Shown here: in pieces, positions 1 through 9,181 of the stretch
Numbering within the stretch: the first letter of the stretch is position 1
Layout of the letters: every line of letters begins with the position of its first letter
The notes under the pieces: generated by a model
What the model saw: only the letters and a program-made list of their open reading frames with translations
Told to the model about the DNA's origin: nothing
Database searches by the model: none
Made by a program: the position numbers and the translations under genes
Source of the DNA: Actinomadura soli
Lineage (GTDB): Bacteria; Actinomycetota; Actinomycetes; Streptosporangiales; Streptosporangiaceae
DNA length: 39,641 nucleotides
Direction of reading: 5' to 3'
Assembly (NCBI RefSeq): GCF_005889715.1
Contig: NZ_VCKW01000051.1
Coordinates: forward strand, 1 to 39,641

Positions 1-66
1 TCCTGCGATCTCGTCGTCGATCTTCACATACAGTGCCGTCAAGAGGGTGTTCAGGTCGGTCGTCAC
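1..66 (-). CDS. IS982-like transposase, N-terminal 22 codons (cut by window edge)
   Basis: Read on the minus strand from a GTG at 66, the sequence gives VTTDLNTLLTALYVKIDDE and then runs off the window. I recognise this as the opening of actinobacterial transposases annotated IS982 (TDLxTLLTALYVKIDD). Only the start is visible, so intactness cannot be judged. An 11-bp inverted repeat, GAGGGTGTTCA at 43-53 and its complement at 76-86, straddles the start codon and may be part of the element end or an operator for the transposase. The terminal inverted repeat should lie between about 67 and 120. The family call rests on remembered similarity. Confidence 0.6.
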   Translation of the reverse strand, partial: MTTDLNTLLTALYVKIDDEIAG

Positions 67-123
67 AAACTGATCTTGAACACCCTCGCCACGTCACCGG
101 GCCCAAACTTCGGAACTACTCGT

Positions 124-873
124 CTAGTCGAGCGCGGCGAGTTCGGCCAGCAGGCCGGCCAGCTCGCGCGGCCTGGAGAACATCGGCCAGTGGCCGGTGG
201 GCAGTTCCCGGTAGGTCCAGCCGGGGCCGGTCATCCCGGCGAAGACCGGGTGCCCGCCCTCGCCCATCTGCCGCACCGCCTCCAGCGGGATCGTGGTGGC
301 GATCAGCGTGCGGGGCGTGTCCGGCAGCGGGTCGGGACGCGCGGCGGGCTGGCGGGCCGTGGCGAACGGCTGCGGAGTGCCGCGCTCGCGCATCGCCGCC
401 AGGTGCTCCCCGGTCAGGCCGGCGAGGTTGACCGGGTCGGCGGCCGGGTCGAACGGCGGGACCGGGATCAGCCATCCCTCGCCCTCGTCGGCGACCTGCT
501 TCTCCAGCGCCGCGCGCGCCTCGGGGTCGTGGAAGTCGATCCCGGCCAGGCCCGTCGGCATCGGGCCGGTGTCGACGTAGACGACGCGCGCGATCCGCTC
601 CGGGATCCGGTCGGACGCGGCGGTCGCGGCCATGTTCGCGCCACTGTGGGCGACCAGGACCACCCCGGTCAGACCGCCGCCCTCGATCACCTCGACGATG
701 TCGGCGGTGTGGGCGTCGACGTCCACGCCGGGCGACGCCTCCCCGGCCCGCTCCGCCATCCCCGCCAGTGTCACCGCGTGGACGTCGTGGCCGGCGGCGC
801 GCAGCGGCCCGGCCACCTCGTCCCACGCCCACGCGCCGAGCCAGTACCCGGGGACCAGTACGAACGTCGCCAT
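124..873 (-). CDS. alpha/beta-fold hydrolase
   Basis: A 249-residue soluble alpha/beta hydrolase of the small-esterase type. It starts with the usual strand MATFVLVPGYWLGAWAW, which forms the oxyanion-hole region. The nucleophile elbow is VAHSGAN with Ser77 (a Gly-x-Ser-x-Gly variant), and the catalytic His is near 228 in TGHWPMF. No signal peptide is seen. The ATG at 873 diverges from a WYL regulator starting at 955, with about 80 bp of shared promoter region, so that regulator probably controls this gene. The substrate is unknown; relatives act on esters or are annotated generically. Length is normal for the family. Confidence 0.88.
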   Translation of the reverse strand: MATFVLVPGYWLGAWAWDEVAGPLRAAGHDVHAVTLAGMAERAGEASPGVDVDAHTADIVEVIEGGGLTGVVLVAHSGANMAATAASDRIPERIARVVYVDTGPMPTGLAGIDFHDPEARAALEKQVADEGEGWLIPVPPFDPAADPVNLAGLTGEHLAAMRERGTPQPFATARQPAARPDPLPDTPRTLIATTIPLEAVRQMGEGGHPVFAGMTGPGWTYRELPTGHWPMFSRPRELAGLLAELAALD

Positions 874-954
874 GTCAGCCGTCCTTTCTCGGTGATGTCC
901 TCACACGCTACGGTCGATACCGGACAGAAACCGCCCGGATTAGGTGAGCGACCT

Positions 955-1938
955 GTGTCACATCCCGTGCCGTCCGGGGCGTCGCACCCGACGACCCGTG
1001 TCCTGGCCATGCTCGAACTTCTGCAGGCCAACCACCGCATGCGCGGCGGGGAGCTGGCCCGGCGGCTCGGCGTGGACGAGCGCACCGTCCGCCGGTACGC
1101 GGCACGGCTGGAGGACCTCGGCGTCCCCGTCGTCGCCGAACGCGGCCGCCACGGCGGCTACCGCCTCATGCCCGGATACAAGCTGCCACCGCTCATGCTC
1201 ACCGACGACGAGGCCACCGCCGTCGTCCTCGGGCTGCTGGCCGGGCGGCGGATCGGGCTGCCCGCCCAGGCCACCGAAAGCGCCCTGGCCAAGGTCCAGC
1301 GCGTGCTGCCCACCGCGCTGCGCGACCGCGTCCAGGCGCTGCGCGACACGCTCGGGTTCACCGCGTCGGCCCCCGGCGCCGGACGCGACGCCGCCGCGCC
1401 CGACACCGGCGCCGTCCTCACCCTGGCCGCCGCCGCGCGGGAACGGCGCCGCGTCCGGCTGCGGTACCGGTCGTGGCGGGACGCCGAGACCGAACGGGAC
1501 CTGGACCCCTACGGGCTGGTGTTCCACTCCGGGCGCTGGTACGTCACCGGCCACGACCACCGCAGCGGCGAGATCCGCACCTTCCGGGTCGACCGGGTCA
1601 TTTCCGCCGAACCCGGCACCGCCCGCTACGAGATCCCCGGCGGCGTCGACCCCGTCCAGCACGTCATCCGGTCACTGGCGCGCGTCCCGTACGCGCACGA
1701 GGTCGAGGTGCTGCTGGAGACCACCCTCGCCGAGGCGCGCCGCCGCATCCCCGCCACGACCGCCTCGCTCACCGAGGAGGACGGGGGAGTGGTGATGAAC
1801 GCGCGGGCGGAGCGGCTGGACGGGATGGCGCGGATGCTGGCCGGGCTCGGGTTCCCGTTCGTCGTCCGGCGCCCCGCCGAGCTGCGCGGCCACGTCCTCG
1901 ACCTGGCGCGGACGCTGCAGGAGCAGGCCGGACGGTGA
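955..1938 (+). CDS. WYL-domain transcriptional regulator (YafY type)
   Basis: A 327-residue DNA-binding regulator. Residues ~12-65 form a DeoR-type winged helix (RGGELARRLGVDERTVRRY), followed by the usual GGYRL wing. The WYL ligand-binding domain occupies ~145-220 (LDPYGLVFHSGRWYVTGHD), with a C-terminal WCX-like extension after it. The reading frame stays open back to position 76, but upstream codons are low-complexity shadow sequence antisense to the hydrolase. I chose GTG 955 because AGGTGA sits about 7 bases before it and the domain begins just after. The gene is divergent from the hydrolase at 124-873, a common regulator/target layout. The effector is unknown. Confidence 0.88.
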   Translation: MSHPVPSGASHPTTRVLAMLELLQANHRMRGGELARRLGVDERTVRRYAARLEDLGVPVVAERGRHGGYRLMPGYKLPPLMLTDDEATAVVLGLLAGRRIGLPAQATESALAKVQRVLPTALRDRVQALRDTLGFTASAPGAGRDAAAPDTGAVLTLAAAARERRRVRLRYRSWRDAETERDLDPYGLVFHSGRWYVTGHDHRSGEIRTFRVDRVISAEPGTARYEIPGGVDPVQHVIRSLARVPYAHEVEVLLETTLAEARRRIPATTASLTEEDGGVVMNARAERLDGMARMLAGLGFPFVVRRPAELRGHVLDLARTLQEQAGR

Positions 1939-1978
1939 CGCGCCCCGCCCTCCGGAAGCCGGGTCAGCCCCCCGGGGT

Positions 1979-2545
1979 TCAGGTGGTGGTGCGGGCGTCC
2001 CACTCGCGCCGCAGCATCGCGTACACGACCTCGTCGCTCCACTCGCCCTTGACGATCTCGTTCTGCACCAGGTGCGCCTCGCGGCGCATCCCGAGCCGCT
2101 CCAGCACCCGGGCGGACGCGGCGTTGCGGCCGTCCAGCCGCCCGCACACCCGGTGCAGGTCCAGGCCCTCGAAACCCAGCCGCAGCACGACCTCGGCGGC
2201 CTCGGTCGCGAACCCCTTGCCGTGGAAGGCGGGGTTGAAGATGTAGCCGATCTCGCCCTGCCGGTGCTCCCTGCTGCGCCACTGCAGGTTGACCTCGCCG
2301 ATCAGGTCGCCGGTCTCGCGCCACACCACCGCCAGGACGAGCCAGTCGCCCTCCTTCTCCACGGTGGACGCGCTCATCTTCTGCTTCAGGAACTCCCGCG
2401 ACTCCTCCCGGTCCCGCGGCTCCCAGTACAGGAACCGCGCCACCTCGGGCAGCGACTGGTAGGCGTACAGGCCCTCAAGGTCGCCCTCGCGGAACGGCCG
2501 CAGGGTCAGCCGCTCGGTCTCGATCGGGTAAGCCGGACGCAGCAT
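1979..2545 (-). CDS. GNAT N-acetyltransferase, RimJ/RimL type
   Basis: A 188-residue acetyltransferase of the RimJ/RimL branch. The N-terminus IETERLTLRPFREGDLEGL is the classic opening of this family. The acetyl-CoA pyrophosphate-binding loop is HGKGFATEA, a Q/RxxGxG/A variant, followed by LGFEGLDLHRV and LERLGMRREAHL as in protein-alpha-N-acetylating or small-molecule-acetylating members. It is a single gene, convergent with the WYL regulator ending at 1938. Substrate cannot be inferred. Length is typical. Confidence 0.88.
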   Translation of the reverse strand: MLRPAYPIETERLTLRPFREGDLEGLYAYQSLPEVARFLYWEPRDREESREFLKQKMSASTVEKEGDWLVLAVVWRETGDLIGEVNLQWRSREHRQGEIGYIFNPAFHGKGFATEAAEVVLRLGFEGLDLHRVCGRLDGRNAASARVLERLGMRREAHLVQNEIVKGEWSDEVVYAMLRREWDARTTT

Positions 2546-2598
2546 GCGCTGATCCTATGCACCGTGTCCGGTCTTGTGCGACCCGTGATCTCCGCAGA

Positions 2599-3597
2599 CT
2601 AGGCCCGGCTGGCGCCGCCGGTGCCGGCCCCGGTACGGGGCTCCCCGGCCAGGCCCGCCGCGCGGCGCTCGTCGTCGTCGAACCCGCGGGTGTCGCGGAA
2701 CTCCACGTAGGGCTCCTCGCCCGGACGGTGCCCGGCCGCGATGGCGCGGCCGCGTTCCAGCTCGGCGTTCAGCTCGGCGCCCAGCAGGATCGCCAGGTTC
2801 GTGATCCACAGCCACACCAGGAACACGATGATCCCCGCGAGGCTGCCATAGGTCTTGTTGTAGGAGGAGAACCCCGCCACGTACAGCGCGAACAGGCCCG
2901 ACGCCGCCAGCCACAGCACGATCGCCAGGACGCCGCCCGGCGTCACCCACCGGAAGCGGCGCTTGGCGTTGGGCGCCGCCCAGTACAGCAGCGAGAACAG
3001 GAACGCGATCACCACCAGCAGCACCGGCCACTTGGCGATGTTCCAGACCGTGACCGCCTGCGAGCCGAGCCCGAGCAGGTCCCCGGCCTCGCGGGCCAGC
3101 GGCCCCGACACCACCACGGCGATCACCGACGCCGACAGCAGCACCAGCGTGACCAGGGTGATCATGACGCGGAGCGGGACGGTCTTCCAGAACGGCCGCC
3201 CCTCCGGGATGTCGTAGACGACGTTGGACGCGCGCATGAACGCGCCCACGTACCCCGACGCCGACCAGATCGCCGCGCCCAGGCTCACCAGGGCGATGAT
3301 CCCGGCGCCGGCGCGGTTGCCCTGCAGCTGGGTGATCGAGGTGATCAGCAGCTGCTTCACCGACCCGGGCGCCATCTCGCCGGCGCTCGCGACGAGGTCC
3401 TGCGTCACCGACGTGCCCGCCAGCCCCACCAGCGACACCACCACCAGCATCGCCGGGAAGATCGACAGCACGGAGTAGTAGGTGAGCGCGGCGGCCCAGT
3501 CGGACAGGTTGTCGTTCCGGTACTCGCCGGCCGTGCGTTTCAGGGCCCGCCCCCAGGAGGCGGCGGGCAGATCGGTGGGTGCGCCGGGTGCGCTCAT
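2599..3597 (-). CDS. YihY/BrkB-family inner-membrane protein
   Basis: A 332-residue polytopic membrane protein of the YihY/virulence-factor BrkB family. Hallmarks are DNLSDWAAALTYYSVLSIFPAM in the first membrane region (quoted here in parts: DNLSDWAAALTYY, then SVLSIFPAM), about six hydrophobic segments, RFRWVTPGG before the fifth, and the family-typical YGSLAGIIVFLVWLWITN. The C-terminal ~50 residues are a charged cytoplasmic tail. The frame is open further upstream, but ATG 3597 is preceded by GGAGGGAG at good spacing and begins the homologous region. It follows the holin-X and DUF3618 genes on the same strand with a 17-bp gap, so the three are probably co-transcribed. The biochemical role of the family is unsettled; it was once proposed to be RNase BN. 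Confidence 0.9.
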   Translation of the reverse strand: MSAPGAPTDLPAASWGRALKRTAGEYRNDNLSDWAAALTYYSVLSIFPAMLVVVSLVGLAGTSVTQDLVASAGEMAPGSVKQLLITSITQLQGNRAGAGIIALVSLGAAIWSASGYVGAFMRASNVVYDIPEGRPFWKTVPLRVMITLVTLVLLSASVIAVVVSGPLAREAGDLLGLGSQAVTVWNIAKWPVLLVVIAFLFSLLYWAAPNAKRRFRWVTPGGVLAIVLWLAASGLFALYVAGFSSYNKTYGSLAGIIVFLVWLWITNLAILLGAELNAELERGRAIAAGHRPGEEPYVEFRDTRGFDDDERRAAGLAGEPRTGAGTGGASRA

Positions 3598-3614
3598 GGC
3601 CGGGCTCCCTCCGC

Positions 3615-4151
3615 TCAGAACATCGAGCGGCGCCGGCGCCGCACCTGGACGATCCGCCGCTGACCGGGACGGAACCGGACCTGGACCGGCATGCGGCGGC
3701 CACGCCGTCCCATAAGGCCCCGCTGTCCCATGGGCATGAGGCCGCGCCGTCCCATGGGCATGGGCGAGCGCCGTCCCATGGGGGAGCGCCCTGCCATGGG
3801 GGAGCGCCAGGAGCGGCCCCGCGTCCCGGACGAGCGGCGCCGCCGCACCAACACCACGGCCAGCGCGACGGCCCCGGCCGACGCGACGACGGCACCGCCG
3901 CGTTTGGCCTGCTCGGCGGCACCCGCCTCGCGGGCCCGCCCGGCGGTCTCCCGCCACCGGTCCTTCGCCTGCGCGACCTTGTCCCTGGCCATGGCCTTCA
4001 CATCGGCCTTGGCCGCCAGCAGCTCCACCGTCTCGCCGAGGTCGTGGCGCGCCCGGTCGACCTCCTGGCGCAGCTCCTCGGTCCCGGCGGCGGCGCCGTG
4101 CCTGCCCTTCGCGGGCTTCTGCGCGGTCGCGTGCTTGTCCTGCGTCGTCAT
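3615..4151 (-). CDS. DUF3618 protein with Met/Arg-rich tail
   Basis: A 178-residue protein. The N-terminal ~20 residues are charged. The DUF3618 signature follows (TEELRQEVDRARHDLGETVE ... LAAKADVKAMARDKVAQAKD), then one hydrophobic segment (GGAVVASAGAVALAVVLV). The last ~65 residues are a tract of alternating MGRR/PMPM units such as RSPMPMGRRGLMPMGQR. Its ATG overlaps the stop of the preceding gene by 4 bases (ATGA at 4148-4151), giving translational coupling with the holin-X gene. DUF3618 and holin-X/DUF1469 genes are frequent partners in actinobacteria, apparently in cell-envelope maintenance, but function is not established. The basic methionine-rich tail is unusual; see findings. Confidence 0.8.
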   Translation of the reverse strand: MTTQDKHATAQKPAKGRHGAAAGTEELRQEVDRARHDLGETVELLAAKADVKAMARDKVAQAKDRWRETAGRAREAGAAEQAKRGGAVVASAGAVALAVVLVRRRRSSGTRGRSWRSPMAGRSPMGRRSPMPMGRRGLMPMGQRGLMGRRGRRMPVQVRFRPGQRRIVQVRRRRRSMF

Positions 4152-4642
4152 CGGTGCGTCGCCCTCTCCTTCAGCTCGGCCACGGTCTGCCGGGCCCCGT
4201 CCATCGCCTGCTCCGGCTTGGGCGGCGTGGCCTTCCTGGTCTGCGACCGGCCCAGCATCGCCAGGACGCCCGCGACCAGCATGAGGAACCCGCCGACGAT
4301 GAGCGCCGCCGCCCACACCGGCAGCGCCACCGCGATCGCGGCGACCACCGCCGCGAGCAGCACCCCCACCCCGTACAGCGCCACCAGCGCGGCGCCGCCG
4401 AACATCCCGGCGCCGGTCCCGGCGTGGCGGCCCTTGTCCTTCAGCTCCGCCACCGCCAGGCGCAGCTCGGCGCGCATCAGCTCCGACACCTGCTGCGTGG
4501 CCTGCCTGACCAGTTCACCGGTTCCCGGTTCGCGGCGCCGGCCGTCGAACCCGGGGGCACTTCCCTGGTCGTGCCGGTGGGCGCCCGCAGTGACGGGCCC
4601 GGCCTCGGTTTCGCCGTCATGTGCCGGCCGCACGATGCTCAT
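4148..4642 (-). CDS. phage-holin-like membrane protein (actinobacterial holin-X / DUF1469)
   Basis: A 164-residue protein with a disordered, polar first 45 residues. An amphipathic helix follows (GELVRQATQQVSELMRAELR), a pattern diagnostic of the holin-X family, with ELKDKGRHAGTGAGM just before the membrane. Two transmembrane segments lie at about 82-105 and 108-130, and the C-terminus is a charged cytoplasmic stretch ending AVAELKER-like. It is the first gene of a three-gene minus-strand cluster with DUF3618 and YihY. Despite the name, chromosomal members are not lysis proteins, and their role in the envelope is undetermined. Confidence 0.82.
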   Translation of the reverse strand: MSIVRPAHDGETEAGPVTAGAHRHDQGSAPGFDGRRREPGTGELVRQATQQVSELMRAELRLAVAELKDKGRHAGTGAGMFGGAALVALYGVGVLLAAVVAAIAVALPVWAAALIVGGFLMLVAGVLAMLGRSQTRKATPPKPEQAMDGARQTVAELKERATHR

Positions 4643-4732
4643 AGCCTCCGGCCCCCTCCGCGTGTCAGCTCGTCTGGAAGGCTGTCGTCTAGAAGCCTGA
4701 GGTAACCCGTTCCCCCTGCTCGCCGCCTAAAC

Positions 4733-5840
4733 TCACGCGGTGGTCAGCCAGTGCACACGGTGGGCTTCGGTCGGGTCCGGGGTCTCCCACCGGCCGACGA
4801 GCCGGTCGATCACCTCGTCGGGCACGGGCGAGGACCGTCCCCGGTTGCGGTCGCGGACCACGCGCGGCGGCGCCTCCAGCGCGACGACCTCCACACGCCC
4901 CCGGTAACCGGCGATGAGCCCGGTGCACGCCTCGCGCTGCGTCCGCGACACGTTGGTGGCGTTCCACACGAACGACCGCCCGGCGCGCAGGTGCTCGCGG
5001 GCCAGCTCGTGCGCGGCGGCCGCCACGGCGCGCTGGTCCCCGGCCGGGGACACGCCCAGCTCGGCGCGCAGCCGGTCCAGGCTCACGACCGGCACGTCCG
5101 GGCGGTTCGCGGCGATCCAGTGATCCTTGCCGACGCCCGGCAGCCCCGACAGGACAGTCGCGGTCAGGCGCGTGTCGTCGTAGGCGGCGTAGCCGGGGTC
5201 GCGTCCAGGCTTGCGGAAGTACCAGAACCGGGCGTGGTCGGACGAGAACGCGCGCGGACCGTCCAGGCAGCCCTGCTCGGCGCAGTACTCCCCGTACAGC
5301 CCGACGTTCTCCAGCAGCTCGGCGGTGTCGGGGCAGACGCGGCCGAGGATGTCGGCCGACGCCAGCAGCACCAGGTCGTCGTTGCGGGCCAGCAGGCTGA
5401 CACGGAACGCGATCTGCTGCAGGTCGGGGCGCTCCAGCGCCCAGAACGGCACCTGGTGGTGGCGGATCAGCGCGGCGACGTGCTCGCGCCACGCCACCGG
5501 CGCGTCCAGCTCCCACAGGATGCGGCGCACCATCAGGTCGCCGCGCCGCGAGTGGCCGCGCGCGGTGATCCGGCCGTCGCCGTCGATGGCGGTGCAGTGC
5601 GGCTTGGCGATGTCGTGCATCAGGACGGTCGCGAACAGCCGCACCCGCTCGGCGTGCGGACGCGCCCGCCACCGCGGCAGCTCCGCCAGCGCCTCGCACG
5701 CCATCCGGGTGTGGGTCTCCACGTCGCCCTCGCCGTGGAACACCGCGTCCTGCGGGACGCCGGCCATGTCGCGGACCCAGCCGAACGCGTCCCGGATCCG
5801 CGCCCAGTCGAGGCCCCAGTGCGGCGGCGCGGGGCACAGC

Positions 5841-5857
<17 letters not shown>
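4733..5857 (-). CDS. HD-domain phosphoesterase / polynucleotide kinase (HD-Pnk-like RNA end-healing enzyme)
   Basis: A 374-residue two-domain protein. Residues ~45-175 are an HD hydrolase: His49 in ETHT, HD at 81-82 in VLMHDIAKPH, HH at 133-134, and Asp169. Residues ~232-374 are a P-loop kinase: SGLPGVGKDHW at 237-247, a basic region, WNATNVSRTQR as the mid motif, and RNRGRSSPVPDEVIDRL as the lid. This order matches bacterial HD-Pnk, known to remove 2',3' phosphates with the HD domain and phosphorylate 5'-OH ends with the kinase. The gene starts 17 bases inside the end of the RNA ligase gene, so the two are translationally coupled and together could heal and seal broken RNA. After the P-loop Lys stands Asp instead of Ser/Thr, as I recall for these kinases. 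Natural substrate unknown. Confidence 0.85.
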
Positions 5858-6629
<772 letters not shown>

Positions 6630-6636
6630 GCCGACC

Positions 6637-6665
6637 GTTCTAACGAACGCCGCCGGTCGTGCCAA
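6637..6665 (-). promoter_or_regulatory. predicted promoter giving a leaderless RNA-ligase transcript
   Basis: On the minus strand TTGGCA (6660-6665) and TAGAAC (6637-6642) are separated by exactly 17 bases, a close fit to the housekeeping sigma consensus. The -10 element ends only 7 bases before the ATG at 6629, so transcription should start at or next to the start codon. This agrees with the absence of a Shine-Dalgarno sequence. Confidence 0.55.
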
Positions 6666-6718
6666 CCGGTTTTCGCCCCCCAGGCCGCGGCGGGCGGCAG
6701 GTGGCGGGGCGGTGCGGG

Positions 6719-7609
6719 TCAGCTGACGGTGACGCGGGCGAGCGCGCCGGTCTCCAGCGCCACCCACAGCGCACCGTCCGGGCCGAGCGCGATGCCGTGC
6801 GGCTCGCAGCCGGGGGCCGGCAGCGGGTGCTCGTCCATGCGGCCCTCGGGCGTGATGCGCGCGACGTGCGCGGTGCCCCACTCGGTGAACCACAGGTCCC
6901 CGCCGGGACCGGCGACGATCGCGTGCGGGCGGGCGGCGGGATCGGGCAGCGGGAACTCGGTCACCTTCCCGTCGGTGGTGATCCGCCCGATGTGCCCGGT
7001 GCCGATCTCGGTGAACCACAGCGCCCCGTCCGGGCCCGCGCAGATGCCCACCGGCGCGGACCCCTCGGTGGGCAGCGGATGGACGGCGACGTCCCCGTCC
7101 ATCGTGATCCTGCCGACCGCGTTGCCCTGGTTGAGGGTGAACCACATCGCCTCGTCCGGGCCCTGCGCGATCATCGAAGGCAGCGCGTCCCGGACGGGCA
7201 GCGGATGGTCGGTGACGTGCCCGCCGACGGTGATCCGGCCGATGCTTCCGGCCTGCATCCGGGTGAACCACAGCGCGCCGTCGGGCCCGGCGGCGATCCC
7301 GCACGGGCCGCCGCCGCCCGGGACCGCGAACTCCGCGGCCTCGCCGCCGGGGGCGATCCGGCCGATCGCGCCGCCGCCGAACGCGGTGAACCACACCGCG
7401 CCGTCCGGGCCCGCCGTGATGGCCGTCGGCCCGGCGGGGACCGGCCCGTGCACGGTGAGGCCCCCGTCCGGCGCCATCCGCCCCACCCGGCCCGCGTGGA
7501 CGAGCGTGAACCACACCGCGCCGTCCGGCCCGGCGGCGATCCCGTACGGGCCCGCGTCCGGGCCGGAGACCGTGAACTCCCTGATCGTGGCGTGTGAACC
7601 CTGCGGCAT
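6719..7609 (-). CDS. Vgb-like seven-bladed beta-propeller (virginiamycin B lyase family)
   Basis: A 296-residue protein made of seven repeats with the consensus GIAAGPDGAVWFT....GxIGRI. The repeats sit at roughly residues 20, 62, 104, 146, 188, 230 and 271, and the last ends WVALETGALARV. This is the streptogramin B lyase (Vgb) fold. No signal peptide is present, so it is probably cytoplasmic. I took ATG 7609, preceded by GAGGGGGGA, rather than the in-frame ATG at 7633. Many chromosomal members are annotated as lyases without proof of activity. It lies 89 bp upstream of the RNA ligase on the same strand; co-transcription is possible, but the ligase has its own promoter. A functional link is unproven. 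Confidence 0.85.
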   Translation of the reverse strand: MPQGSHATIREFTVSGPDAGPYGIAAGPDGAVWFTLVHAGRVGRMAPDGGLTVHGPVPAGPTAITAGPDGAVWFTAFGGGAIGRIAPGGEAAEFAVPGGGGPCGIAAGPDGALWFTRMQAGSIGRITVGGHVTDHPLPVRDALPSMIAQGPDEAMWFTLNQGNAVGRITMDGDVAVHPLPTEGSAPVGICAGPDGALWFTEIGTGHIGRITTDGKVTEFPLPDPAARPHAIVAGPGGDLWFTEWGTAHVARITPEGRMDEHPLPAPGCEPHGIALGPDGALWVALETGALARVTVS

Positions 7610-7671
7610 GGATCGTCCCCCCTCGTCCCTCATCTGCTGTTTCCGTCCGACGGCGAGGTTAACGGCCCGGT

Positions 7672-7959
7672 GACCTGCCGGCCATCGCGCGGCTCGTCCT
7701 GACCGGGTTCACCGACCCCCGGCAGGGGCCGCTCACGCGGGCGTTCGTGGCGGCCGCCGTGCAGAGCACCGAGGCCGCCCGCGCCCTGCACGCCTTCTCC
7801 GCGCGGTGGCACGAGCAGGCCGCGGTCGTGGTGCGGCGCGCCGCCGAGCGGGGCGAGGTCCCCGCCGGGACCGACGCCGTCGCCGCCGCCCGCGCCGGCG
7901 TCTTCCGCGAGCCCGCCCCTGCGGGCGTCACGGAGCCAGGCGCGCCGCCCGCGCGTTGA
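7672..7959 (+). pseudogene. TetR/AcrR regulator C-terminal fragment
   Basis: The translated frame reads DLPAIARLVLTGFTDP, then RAFVAAAVQSTEAARALHAF and AAVVVRRAAERGEVPAGTD. This is the ligand-domain helix pattern common in the C-terminal half of TetR-family repressors. There is no N-terminal HTH: upstream lies the start of the divergent Vgb-like gene. The usual final helices (LxAPLYYRLL-type) are missing, and the frame overlaps the 3' end of the sigma-factor gene on the other strand. It is best read as a relic of a deleted regulator. Confidence 0.55.
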
Positions 7960-9174
7960 GATAGCGCTGCTCGGGGACGCTGTGCGTGCGCGCCGCCGCC
8001 GCCAGGTAGGACTCGCGCGCGCCCGCCGCGTCGCCCGACATCTCCAGCAGGTGCGCGCGGACCGCGTGCAGCCGGTGGTGCCCCGAGATCCGCCGGTCCG
8101 GCGCCAGCTCCTCCAGCAGGGCGAGCCCGGCGGCCGGGCCGCGCGCCATCGCCACCGCGACCGCGTGGTTCAGCGCGGCCATCGGGTTGTCGGACATGCG
8201 CAGCAGCACCTCGTACAGCGCGGCGATCTGCGGCCAGTCCGTCTCCTCGGCCGAGGCGGCCTCGTCGTGCAGCGCCGCGATCGCCGCCTGCACCTGGTAG
8301 GGGCCCGCCGGGCCGTGGGGGAGCGTCGCTGCGACCAGTTCCAGGCCCTCGGCGATGTCGCCCGCCCGCCACAGGCCCCGGTCCTGCTCGGCGAGCGGGA
8401 CCAGGGCGCCGTCCGGTGCCGTCCGGGCGGGACGGCGCGCGTCGGTGAGCAGCATCAGCGCCAGCAGCCCGGCCGCCTCGCCGTCGCCGGGCAGCAGCCG
8501 GTGCACGATCCGCGCCAGCCGGATCGCCTCCGCCGACAGGTCCGGGCGGAACAGGCTCGGGCCCGCCGTGCTCGCATACCCCTCGGTGAAGATCAGGTAG
8601 AGGACGTGCAGGACGGCGGCGACCCGCTCCGCGCGCTCGTCCGGCGCCGGCGGCCGGAACGGGACGCCGCTGTCCCTGATGCGCCGCTTGGCGCGGCTGA
8701 TCCGCTGGCCCATGGTCGGCTCGGGGACGAAGAACGCGCGGGCGATCTCCCCGGTGGTGAGCCCGCCCACCGACCGGAGCGTCAGCGCGATCCGCAGGTC
8801 AGGCGACAGCACCGGATGGCAGCACAGGAACAGCAGGATCAGCGTGTCGTCGGCGTCGCGCGGCGCGCTGTCGGCGGCGGGCGACAGCCACTCCTGCGGC
8901 AGCCGGAACGCGGCGGCGGCGTCCTCGCGGCGGCGGCGCGCCTGCTCGGCCCGCAGCAGGTCGGTCAGCCGCCGCGACGCGACCTTGATCAGCCAGGCGC
9001 GCGGGTCGTCGGGGACGCCGCCGTCCGGCCACTGCGCGGCGGCGGCGATCAGCGCCTCCTGGACGGCGTCCTCCGCGGCGTCGAAATGCCCGTACCGGCG
9101 GACCAGCGCGCCGAGGACCTGCGGCGCGGGCGCAGCAGGTCCCCGTACCCGGCGGCGCGCCGGTCACCGGTCAC
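7928..9174 (-). pseudogene. ECF42-type RNA polymerase sigma factor, apparent 5' frameshift
   Basis: The main frame encodes sigma region 2 (LVRRYGHFDAAEDAVQEAL, LIKVASRRLTDLLRAEQA), region 4 (LTTGEIARAFFVPEPTMGQR), and a long TPR-rich C-terminal extension (LLRMSDNPMAALNHAVAVAM, AVRAHLLEMSGDAAGARESY). This is the architecture of the ECF42 group (DUF6596). The natural start, GTG 9174, gives TGDRRAAGYGDLLR and then falls out of frame near 9128-9140. There about 4 bases appear missing before APQVLGAL-like sequence, and no ATG/GTG exists in the good frame until 8812, after region 2. Either the gene is dead or the assembly has an error. It follows the DGPF gene by 7 bases. Confidence 0.75.
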
Positions 9175-9181
9175 GGCGCGG

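Noticed and set aside
76..954. Very long plus-strand open frame running into the WYL regulator
   Set aside because: The upstream 290 codons are Arg/Gly/Val-rich antisense shadow of the hydrolase gene; a good ribosome site and the domain start both favour GTG 955.
8799..9167. 122-residue minus-strand ORF as a separate gene
   Set aside because: It is an out-of-frame reading of the sigma factor start (Arg/Gly-rich); the homologous residues lie in the neighbouring frames.
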